Part shown: piece after piece, positions 1 through 5,727 of the stretch
Numbering within the stretch: the first letter of the stretch is position 1
Layout of the letters: each line of letters starts with the position of its first letter
NCBI GenBank assembly: GCA_027717875.1
Contig: JALLOL010000019.1
Coordinates: forward strand, 1-17,613
Length of the DNA stretch: 17,613 nt
Direction: 5' to 3'
From: Acidobacteria bacterium AH-259-L09
GTDB taxonomy: Bacteria; Acidobacteriota; UBA6911; RPQK01
Notes under the pieces: generated by a model
What the model was told of the DNA's origin: nothing
The model's database searches: none
What the model saw: the letters and a program-made list of their open reading frames with translations, nothing else
Program-made: the position numbers and the translations under genes

Positions 1-13
1 TGACAAGTTAGGC

Positions 14-41
14 TTGACGTTCAGCAAATTTTCGTTAAATT
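14..41 (+). promoter_or_regulatory. Candidate sigma70-type promoter of the ferredoxin gene
   Basis: A TTGACG hexamer (14-19, five of six matches to the -35 consensus) is followed after 16 bases by TAAATT (36-41, four of six matches to TATAAT). Transcription would start near 48, leaving a leader of about 30 nt that contains the AAGGAG ribosome-binding site at 61-66. The weak -10 and the lack of upstream context keep this tentative. Confidence 0.35.
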
Positions 42-76
42 GAAATGGCGTAGAGGTAAAAAGGAGTCACCGTAAA

Positions 77-343
77 ATGACTTTTATCATATGTGAACCC
101 TGTATCGGAACAAAAGACACGTCTTGCGTAGATGCCTGTCCGGTGGATTGCATTCATCCGCGGAGTGATGAAACTCAGTTTGAAGGCGAGCAGCAATTGT
201 ATATCGATCCGGAAGAGTGCATTGATTGCGGAGCATGTGTCCCTGAATGTCCAGTAGAAGCGATCTTCCCGGAGGATGAAGTTCCGGAACAGTGGTTGAA
301 CTATATCGACACCAACTATAAATGGTATGAGAACCAGAAGTAA
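77..343 (+). CDS. Seven-iron ferredoxin ([3Fe-4S][4Fe-4S])
   Basis: This is a small soluble cytoplasmic electron carrier of 88 residues. The cysteine spacing is that of Azotobacter-type seven-iron ferredoxins: C9-x7-C17-x3-C21-P, then C48-x2-C51-x2-C54-x3-C58-P. By analogy with that family, C9, C17 and C58 would hold the [3Fe-4S] cluster, and C21, C48, C51 and C54 the [4Fe-4S] cluster. C25 matches the free cysteine of the family, and C6 is an extra one. The acidic C-terminal tail (FPEDEVPEQW) is typical. The ATG is preceded by AAGGAG at 61-66 with a 10-base spacer, which fixes the start. The gene stands alone: the next + strand gene is 1.8 kb away, so its redox partner cannot be inferred from context. 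The family call is secure; the physiological role is unknown. Confidence 0.95.
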   Translation: MTFIICEPCIGTKDTSCVDACPVDCIHPRSDETQFEGEQQLYIDPEECIDCGACVPECPVEAIFPEDEVPEQWLNYIDTNYKWYENQK

Positions 344-358
344 GGATAGTGAAGAGGC

Positions 359-460
359 CCTCTAGTCCTCTAGTCCGCATTTCTCACACCCGGTCGTCAC
401 GAAGGCACGAAAACACGACAGCACGAATTGACGACAGCACGAAGGCACTAAATTACGAAG
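359..460. repeat. Degenerate short tandem repeats (CACGAAGGCACGAA type)
   Basis: Two kinds of short repeat follow the ferredoxin gene. CCTCTAGT occurs twice in tandem (359-366, 367-374). ACGACAGCACGAA occurs at 415-427 and again at 431-443, a 16-bp period, and CACGAAGGCAC occurs at 398-408 and 438-448. The whole stretch 398-460 is a drifting series of CACGA-like words. Similar runs are, as I recall, common between genes in environmental bacteria. No coding potential is evident. Confidence 0.6.
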
Positions 461-518
461 CCAGGCTCGATAGAAGCTGACGAGCGGTTTTCGGTGTTAG
501 GTCGATATTGCAGGAACG

Positions 519-632
519 GAAAAAGCCCCCGAGTGGCATCAGCGATTGTGAGAGACACAAGAAGAATCATGACGGACTCCAGAGTTTCTTCGGGCACCCC
601 TCCCACAGCCTCTGTCTCTCGGGAACCTGTCT
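519..632 (-). ncRNA. Candidate small RNA of about 110 nt with complementary ends
   Basis: On the minus strand a good promoter (637-664) is followed about 110 nt later by a G-rich stem and U5 (524-520), a compact transcription unit with no credible ORF. The expected 5' end contains GGUUCCCGAG (627-618), which pairs without a gap, including G-U pairs, with CUCGGGGGCU (533-524) just before the U-run, so the two ends of the RNA close on each other. Inside, GAGAGACA (620-613) can pair with UGUCUCUC (557-550), and GAAGAA (591-586) with UUCUUC (566-561). The closed-end rod with an asymmetric 3' bulge (about 549-531) loosely recalls 6S RNA, but it is shorter and I recognise no family signature. I do not see the SRP RNA apical motif or tmRNA or RNase P signatures. 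No minus-strand gene follows, so a riboswitch is unlikely. Confidence 0.4.
520..533 (-). terminator. Candidate terminator of the small RNA (distal-arm stem plus U5)
   Basis: On the minus strand CTCGGGGGC is followed directly by five T residues (524-520). Only a poor local hairpin is available. The strong complement is the 5' end of the same putative RNA (627-618), so the stem would form by long-range closure. Without that pairing the terminator would be weak. Confidence 0.4.
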
Positions 633-636
633 ACAT

Positions 637-664
637 ATTATGCACCAGTAAGACAGGAAGTCAA
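637..664 (-). promoter_or_regulatory. Strong minus-strand promoter of the candidate small RNA
   Basis: Read on the minus strand, TTGACT (664-659, five of six) is separated by 16 bases from CATAAT (642-637, five of six). The start point would fall near 630. A 7-bp inverted repeat, CCTGTCT (626-632) and AGACAGG (651-657), is centred on the -10 element. No protein-coding gene is positioned to use this promoter. Confidence 0.45.
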
Positions 665-691
665 GCGGAAAAGTATTTATTTTTCAATAAC

Positions 692-799
692 TTATGAACA
701 GAAATCTGCACACCTTTTTCACATTATTTTCACAAGTTTTTCATACACAGATCACATGGATCTCGCGGGATTTACCCCGATATTTTTCATTTTTTCACA
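692..799 (+). repeat. T-rich tract with repeated TTTTCACA-like words
   Basis: TTTTTCACA occurs at 715-723 and 791-799 and matches the relaxed DnaA-box consensus TTWTNCACA. One-mismatch versions occur at 692-700 (TTATGAACA), 726-734 (ATTTTCACA) and 741-749 (TCATACACA). All face the same way, and the first TTTTTCACA and the next copy are 11 bp apart. The surroundings are clearly more AT-rich than the flanking genes. The function is unknown; no dnaA or other origin-associated gene is in view. Confidence 0.35.
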
Positions 800-822
800 G
801 AGAAGGGGCCCCCTTCTCTGTG
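796..822 (-). terminator. Perfect hairpin downstream of lysA, without a U-run
   Basis: The 13-base arms at 796-808 and 810-822 are perfectly complementary, with a single base between them, five bases beyond the lysA stop codon. The hairpin is GC-rich at its tip. Read with lysA it is followed by A-rich rather than U-rich sequence, so it is not a canonical intrinsic terminator. It may protect the 3' end or act with Rho. Confidence 0.45.
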
Positions 823-827
823 CGGAT

Positions 828-2066
828 TTACTGCTCTCCTCGAATGAGGTCCTGGAAGGTCTCTCTTGTGCGGACGACTTGAGGACGATCTCCATCTACC
901 AGGATTTCGGCGGCCCGGGGACGAGAGTTGTAATTGGAAGCGGCAACGAAACCGTAAGCGCCGGCGTTCATGATGGCTAGATAGTCGCCTTGTTTTAGTA
1001 GGGGAAGCAACCGGTCATGGGCAAAGAAATCCCCCGTTTCACAGACTGGACCCACCACATCGGCTCTGATGCTCCCTTCCTTTTGCTCTAATGGGAGAAC
1101 TTCATGATAGGCCTGGTAGAGCGAGGGACGAAGCAAGTCATTCATGGCCCCATCCACGATGAGAAAATGTTTTTCATAGTTCACCTTGTGGTACAGGATC
1201 TTGTTGAGCAGGACAGCCGTATTTCCAGTGATGAACCGCCCTGGCTCTAAGACAATGCGATATTCCCCTCGATGTTCTTTGACAAACTCAGCGTATCGGT
1301 TTAGATCGGGCTCTGTTTCGTCTTGGTAAGGAATGCCAATTCCTCCTCCCAGGTCGAGGTGCTCGATTACAAAGCCCAAAGTCTCAAATTCCGCGACCAA
1401 TCCTTTGAGTTTCAGAAAAGCATCTAAGAAGGGCTGAACATTCAGGATTTGTGAGCCGATGTGAAAACCTAAACCGACCAGGTGCAGGTGGGAGGACTGC
1501 CTCAATAGCCCAATGATTTTTTCGACATGATTGACGTCAAGACCAAACTTGTGCTGACGAAAACCGGTGGCCACATAAGGATGAGTCGTGGTATCGACGT
1601 CGGGATTTAGCCGTATGGAGATGTCTTGGCGGACGTCTTTGTGCTCAGCAAGGTCGATTAAGGTTTCCAGTTCTTCTAACGATTCAACATTGAGGCTAAA
1701 GAGGGACATCTGCAGCGCCATCTCCAGTTCCTCAACCGTCTTCCCGACTCCACTGAAAACGATTCGTTTCGGGTCGCCGCCGATCTTTTTCAAGCGGTAG
1801 AGTTCTCCTGCGGATACCACATCGAAGCCGCTTCCTTCTTCTTTGAGTAAGCGCAAAATGCTGAGATTCGAGTTGGCCTTTACAGCGTAGCAAATCAGAG
1901 GATCTACAGCTTCGAAGGCAGTCCGAAAAGTGTGAAAGTTTCGGAGGATGGCATTCTTGCTGTAGACGTAGCAAGGTGTTCCAAACTGATCGGCCAGGTC
2001 GGCGAGGGGGATATCCTCACAAAAGAGCTGTCCGTTACGGTAAGAAAAGGCTTGCGTTAGGGCCAT
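828..2066 (-). CDS. lysA: Diaminopimelate decarboxylase
   Basis: This PLP-dependent cytoplasmic enzyme converts meso-2,6-diaminopimelate to L-lysine and CO2, the last step of lysine synthesis. The 412 residues match the usual family length and show the fold-type III (alanine-racemase-like barrel) hallmarks. These are YAVKAN with the PLP-binding K63, HIGSQ at 202-206, the phosphate-binding GGGIGIPY at 240-247, EPGR at 274-277, the active-site C342-E-T-G-D, and NAGAY at 367-371. The ATG at 2066 gives a complete N-terminus, although no clear Shine-Dalgarno is visible, so initiation may be weak or use a short leader. The gene is monocistronic in this window, diverges from the polysaccharide cluster, and ends 5 bases before a strong hairpin. 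No other lysine gene is adjacent. Arginine and ornithine decarboxylases of the same fold are alternatives, but the motif set favours LysA. Confidence 0.96.
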   Translation of the reverse strand: MALTQAFSYRNGQLFCEDIPLADLADQFGTPCYVYSKNAILRNFHTFRTAFEAVDPLICYAVKANSNLSILRLLKEEGSGFDVVSAGELYRLKKIGGDPKRIVFSGVGKTVEELEMALQMSLFSLNVESLEELETLIDLAEHKDVRQDISIRLNPDVDTTTHPYVATGFRQHKFGLDVNHVEKIIGLLRQSSHLHLVGLGFHIGSQILNVQPFLDAFLKLKGLVAEFETLGFVIEHLDLGGGIGIPYQDETEPDLNRYAEFVKEHRGEYRIVLEPGRFITGNTAVLLNKILYHKVNYEKHFLIVDGAMNDLLRPSLYQAYHEVLPLEQKEGSIRADVVGPVCETGDFFAHDRLLPLLKQGDYLAIMNAGAYGFVAASNYNSRPRAAEILVDGDRPQVVRTRETFQDLIRGEQ

Positions 2067-2075
2067 CAGCTGACG

Positions 2076-2130
2076 CGCAGGATGTTAGCAGAGGGTATTC
2101 TCAGGTGTCTACTTCTGCTAGAATCCTGCG
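2076..2130. repeat. Imperfect inverted repeat between lysA and the epimerase gene
   Basis: CGCAGGATGTTAGCAGA (2076-2092) and TCTGCTAGAATCCTGCG (2114-2130) are inverted copies matching at 15 of 17 positions, with a 21-base centre. The right arm contains TAGAAT (2119-2124), a five-of-six -10 box facing the epimerase. The left arm contains TAACAT facing lysA. This is either a shared operator or a symmetric pair of divergent core promoters. Confidence 0.6.
2082..2111 (-). promoter_or_regulatory. Candidate lysA promoter
   Basis: On the minus strand TAGACA (2111-2106, five of six) and TAACAT (2087-2082, four of six) are 18 bases apart. The start would lie near 2075, about nine bases before the lysA ATG. 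The -10 sits in the left arm of the inverted repeat described separately. Confidence 0.35.
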
Positions 2131-2145
2131 GACCAAGGTGTGATC

Positions 2146-3111
2146 GTGAAAGAGACCTTTGACGTGGTCACCGGTGGAGCGGGCTTTATTGGCTCGCACC
2201 TTTGCCGCGCTCTCTTGAGACGAGGCCGAAGCGTCCGCATCGTAGACGATTTTTCCACGGGAAAATGGGAGAATCTGGCAGATCTTCAGCAACAGTACCC
2301 TGGGCAATGTGAGATTTCCCAACAGGACATCCACTGCCTGGAGGGCTTGAGAAAGATTTTTGACCGGGCCGATACCGTTTATCACCAGGCGGCAATGACC
2401 TCGGTCCAAAAATCCACTGAGGATCCCCTGGCCTGCAACCGTGTCAACGTTGAAGGGACTTTGAAGGTCTTAGTAGCGGCTCGAGATGCAGGCGTTAAAA
2501 AGATGATTTTTGCAACGAGTACGGCCGTTTATGGAGATTCAGAAGTGATTCCGAAACGTGAGGAAATGAAAGCTCATCCGATTTCTCCTTATGGCGTCAG
2601 TAAATATGTAGGCGAGCTTTACTGCAGGATTTTTTCAGAAATTTACCACTTGCCGACTCTTGGACTTCGTTACTTCAATGTTTTTGGTCCCCACCAGGAT
2701 CCGGAATCAGAGTATGCCGCCGTCATACCCCGTTTCATTTCTCGAATGCTGGCTGGTGAAAGACCCATCATCTTTGGTGATGGAGAACAAAGCCGGGACT
2801 TTGTTTTTGTTGAAGATGTTGTTTGGGCGAATCTTTTGGCGGCCCAGTCGGAAGTCCAGGGAATTAGTTTGAATATTGCATATGGGCAAAGGATTACCCT
2901 TAATCAGCTGGCGGAGATTCTTAATCAGATTCTTGGTCAGAAGTTGGAACCAATTTACCAGTCCGCTCGTATTGGGGACGTTCGACATTCGGAGGCCGAT
3001 ATTTCTCAGGCTAGAAAGTTGATTGGTTTCAAGCCGGACACTTCGTTCCAGGAGGGTTTGCGGCAGACGGTGGAGTGGTTTCAGAAAAGAGCACTCACTG
3101 CTCGAGGATAG
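2146..3111 (+). CDS. NAD-dependent nucleotide-sugar 4-epimerase (UDP-GlcNAc 4-epimerase-like)
   Basis: This is an extended short-chain dehydrogenase/reductase of 321 residues. It has the N-terminal Rossmann motif GGAGFIGSH (10-18), the ATSTAVYG strand, and the catalytic YGVSK (Y149, K153). The segment LRYFNVFGPHQDPESEYAAV, followed by GDGEQSRDF, resembles the WbpP/TviC group that interconverts UDP-GlcNAc and UDP-GalNAc rather than strict UDP-Glc epimerases. I chose the GTG at 2146 because AAGG (2135-2138) lies seven bases upstream. An in-frame GTG at 2140 would add two residues but leaves no room for that site. The gene is first in the polysaccharide run, and the dehydrogenase follows six bases after its stop. 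Together they would supply an activated HexNAc-uronic acid. The substrate is inferred from family resemblance and the neighbour; UDP-glucuronate epimerase is the main alternative. Confidence 0.87.
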   Translation: MKETFDVVTGGAGFIGSHLCRALLRRGRSVRIVDDFSTGKWENLADLQQQYPGQCEISQQDIHCLEGLRKIFDRADTVYHQAAMTSVQKSTEDPLACNRVNVEGTLKVLVAARDAGVKKMIFATSTAVYGDSEVIPKREEMKAHPISPYGVSKYVGELYCRIFSEIYHLPTLGLRYFNVFGPHQDPESEYAAVIPRFISRMLAGERPIIFGDGEQSRDFVFVEDVVWANLLAAQSEVQGISLNIAYGQRITLNQLAEILNQILGQKLEPIYQSARIGDVRHSEADISQARKLIGFKPDTSFQEGLRQTVEWFQKRALTARG

Positions 3112-3117
3112 ACCAAC

Positions 3118-4410
3118 ATGAATTTACGGCAAAAGATATTAACCAAGCAGGCTGAGATCGGCGTCGTTGGGTTGGGTTACGCTGGGTTGCCGCTGGCCAT
3201 GGCGTTTGCTCGCAGTGAGTTCAAGGTGCACGGAATTGATGTCGACTCTGAAAAGGTCAAAGACATTAATCGGGGAAAGTCTCATGTTCAAGACATCAAA
3301 GATGAAGTTCTCAAATGTGCCATCGATGCAGGAAGGTTTCAGGCCCATTCAGGCTACAAAGTGGTTTCGCGGTTGGATTGCGTTCTTATATCCGTTCCGA
3401 CGCCTCTGCGACAAACGAAGGATCCCGACATCAGTTATATCCTCGACGCGGCCCAAAATATTCGAAAACACTTGCATAAGAATATGCTGATTGTTTTGCA
3501 GAGCACGACTTATCCCGGTACCACGGACGAAGTCCTGACAGTCGAGTTCCAAAGTGGCAACTTTAAGATCGGGAAGGACCTGTTTTTGGCCTTTTCTCCG
3601 GAGCGGGTCGATCCCGGCAACGCGACTTTTACCACCAAAAACACCCCCAAGATCGTGGGTGGAGTCACCCCCCAGTGCACTGAGATGGCCAAGGCACTGT
3701 ATGGGCAGATTATCGATCAGGTTATTCCGGTTTCATCGGCGGCTGCGGCTGAAATGGTGAAGTTATTGGAGAACACTTTTCGGGCTGTAAACATTGGACT
3801 GGTCAACGAAATTGCCATCATGTGCGACAAACTCGGAGTGTCTGTTTGGGAAGTGATTGAGGCTGCCGCCACCAAACCTTTCGGTTTTATGCCGTTTTTT
3901 CCTGGTCCCGGTTTGGGTGGGCACTGTATTCCCATTGATCCTCTTTACCTGTCCTGGAAACTCAAAACGCTCAACTACAATGCGCGTTTTATTGAACTGG
4001 CCAGTGAGGTCAACACTCAGATGCCGGAGTATTGCTTCAATAGAATGGCGCGTGTGCTGAACCAGAATCGAAAGTGCGTGAACGGAACGAAAGTGTTGCT
4101 CCTGGGTGTGTCCTATAAAAAGGATGTGAGCGATATGCGTGAATCACCGGCGCTGGACATCATCCGACTGCTCGAGAACGATGGGGCGAAAGTGGACTAC
4201 TCTGATCCCTATGTTTCGCATTTGCAGATTGATGGCGCGGTGAAAGAATCAATTCCGCTCAGTGCAGAGACAATCAAAAAGTACGATCTGGTGGTAGTGG
4301 TCACCGATCACTCCTGTTTCGACTACGGCATGCTCCAGAAATCGGCCCAGTTAATTTTCGACACTCGCAATACCTTCGCCGAGGCTTTCAACAACGTGGT
4401 GAAACTGTAA
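3118..4410 (+). CDS. UDP-N-acetylhexosamine 6-dehydrogenase (WbpA/TviB-like)
   Basis: This NAD-dependent nucleotide-sugar dehydrogenase performs a two-step four-electron oxidation of the C6 hydroxyl to a carboxylate. The 430 residues cover all three family domains. The N-terminal Rossmann domain has GVVGLGYAGLPLA (15-27). The middle domain has STTYPGTT (129-136), FSPERVDPGN (159-168), K215 and N219. The catalytic segment is GPGLGGHCIPIDP, with nucleophile C270. The C-terminal domain has the second nucleotide-binding-like segment LLGVSYKKDVSDMRESPA (328-345). The SPERVDPGN and GGHCIPIDP forms favour the UDP-GlcNAc/GalNAc/ManNAc dehydrogenase branch over UDP-glucose dehydrogenase. The ATG is preceded by GAGGA (3104-3108), which overlaps the end of the epimerase gene and implies co-translation. 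A 75-base non-coding gap follows. The exact sugar cannot be settled from sequence alone. Confidence 0.92.
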   Translation: MNLRQKILTKQAEIGVVGLGYAGLPLAMAFARSEFKVHGIDVDSEKVKDINRGKSHVQDIKDEVLKCAIDAGRFQAHSGYKVVSRLDCVLISVPTPLRQTKDPDISYILDAAQNIRKHLHKNMLIVLQSTTYPGTTDEVLTVEFQSGNFKIGKDLFLAFSPERVDPGNATFTTKNTPKIVGGVTPQCTEMAKALYGQIIDQVIPVSSAAAAEMVKLLENTFRAVNIGLVNEIAIMCDKLGVSVWEVIEAAATKPFGFMPFFPGPGLGGHCIPIDPLYLSWKLKTLNYNARFIELASEVNTQMPEYCFNRMARVLNQNRKCVNGTKVLLLGVSYKKDVSDMRESPALDIIRLLENDGAKVDYSDPYVSHLQIDGAVKESIPLSAETIKKYDLVVVVTDHSCFDYGMLQKSAQLIFDTRNTFAEAFNNVVKL

Positions 4411-4485
4411 GTGCTTTGCTTTCCAGCCTATCCGGGAATCCTGGAGATCAGGTTGGAGAAATTTGCGGAGCCGTAAAACGATTCA

Positions 4486-5727
4486 ATGCTGGGTGGGTGG
4501 ATCTCTTTTGCCGTCATAGCTGCCGTGGTTAGCTCCCTGGTCTCACTCTTTGTATCGGAGGTCTTCTTCGGCATTTTTCTTCTGCTGTGGATGGTTGATT
4601 GCTGCAGGCGCAGAGAGTTGTGTCTAAGGACCCCTCCTTTTTTCGGTCTTATACTGGCCTTTTTTTTGGCCACCCTGGTTGCCGTTGTTTTTTCCAGCGA
4701 TGTGCTCGTCAGTGCCAGCTACCTCAAGAAATTCGTCAAGTTTCTATACATTTTTTTCATTTTTACTTACCTGAGCCGCAAACAGGTTGAGTATGCCCTC
4801 AGAGCGATCTTCCTTGTCTTGGCTGTTAGCGCCATGTACGGAGTTTTGCAGTATTTCTGGTTGAAGGAGGTCAATTTGGTCAATCGTATCGAGGGTTTCA
4901 TGGGGCACTGGATGACCTTCTCAGGGCAATTGATGATAGGTTCGGTGGCGCTGGCGGGTTACCTTTTATTCTGTCAGCTGCCCCGGGCCTCCGGCAGGAA
5001 TCAAAAAACCAGAGAGCAAGCGGGAAATGAAAAGAAAGAGAATCGTTTGTTGAACCGGGAGATTCTCGAAATAGGCGCGTGGGCGGGGCTGCTGGCCGTT
5101 TTTCTTTTCGTCCTCGTTCTCACTCACACTCGGAATGCCTGGCTGGGGACGATTGGCGGTCTGTTCCTACTTCTCTCGATCTATCGAGTGCGATGGTTGA
5201 TGGCAGGCAGCGTCCTTTTGCTTGCGCTGTTTTTTGTCCTTCCCGGCGACTTCAAGGAGCGGCTCTATTCCAGTTTCGACCCCAATGATACGACCACACG
5301 CATTCGTATTGAGCTGCTTCGAACTGGCAAAAATATCATTGCAGCGCATCCCTGGACGGGTTTGGGTCCCCGAATGGTGCCTCGTCTCTATGGCAATTAC
5401 AATGGAACTGACGAATTTCCAAGTTGGATCTATCAACATCTTCACAACAACCTTGTGCACATCGCCGCTGAAATGGGAATGATCACTCTGCTTGTTTGGC
5501 TGGCACTGTGGATTCGTTTGCTTCGAGATTTTGCTCGTTTTGCTCGCCTTCGAAATTCCGATTCTCTTTCCCGTTGTGTCGCCATCAGCGCAATCGGGGT
5601 TGTGGCAGCGTTCTTATTGGCAGGTCTCTTTGAGTATAATTTCGGGGATTCAGAAATCTTAATTCTGCTCCTCTTTTTTATTACGATTCCATATGTCGTG
5701 CACGACGAGCAGGAAAAGGCCGCTTAA
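4486..5727 (+). CDS. O-antigen ligase / polymerase-like membrane protein (Wzy_C family)
   Basis: This 413-residue polytopic inner-membrane protein has roughly ten or more hydrophobic segments, a cytoplasmic-type charged stretch around 168-195 (many K, R, E), and a large hydrophilic loop at about 252-325. It shows the marks of the WaaL/Wzy_C superfamily: THTRNAWLG (213-221), HPWTGLG (288-294) at the start of the loop, and HLHNN (318-322) leading into an E-x-G segment. In WaaL such loop arginine and histidine residues are needed to move a lipid-linked glycan to its acceptor. Ligase and polymerase cannot be told apart at this level. With an ABC exporter next to it, a ligase-like role is the more natural reading, because ABC-route glycans are not normally Wzy-polymerised. 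The ATG at 4486 is the first possible start after an in-frame stop at 4474; its ribosome site is weak (GGAG at 4467, 15 bases away). Confidence 0.85.
   Translation: MLGGWISFAVIAAVVSSLVSLFVSEVFFGIFLLLWMVDCCRRRELCLRTPPFFGLILAFFLATLVAVVFSSDVLVSASYLKKFVKFLYIFFIFTYLSRKQVEYALRAIFLVLAVSAMYGVLQYFWLKEVNLVNRIEGFMGHWMTFSGQLMIGSVALAGYLLFCQLPRASGRNQKTREQAGNEKKENRLLNREILEIGAWAGLLAVFLFVLVLTHTRNAWLGTIGGLFLLLSIYRVRWLMAGSVLLLALFFVLPGDFKERLYSSFDPNDTTTRIRIELLRTGKNIIAAHPWTGLGPRMVPRLYGNYNGTDEFPSWIYQHLHNNLVHIAAEMGMITLLVWLALWIRLLRDFARFARLRNSDSLSRCVAISAIGVVAAFLLAGLFEYNFGDSEILILLLFFITIPYVVHDEQEKAA

Noticed and set aside
351..363. AGAGG-C-CCTCT palindrome after the ferredoxin stop as a terminator
   Set aside because: The stem would be only four or five pairs with almost no loop and no U-run follows.
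398..460. CRISPR array
   Set aside because: The repeats are short, degenerate and nearly contiguous, with no unique spacers of constant size and no cas genes nearby.
494..697. A 67-codon open frame on the + strand in the gap after the ferredoxin gene
   Set aside because: It has no ribosome site and no recognisable domain, its composition is not protein-like, and it lies antisense to the better supported small-RNA unit.
694..980. Two short + strand open frames across the T-rich tract and the end of lysA
   Set aside because: They run through the perfect hairpin and into antisense of lysA codons, with no protein signature.
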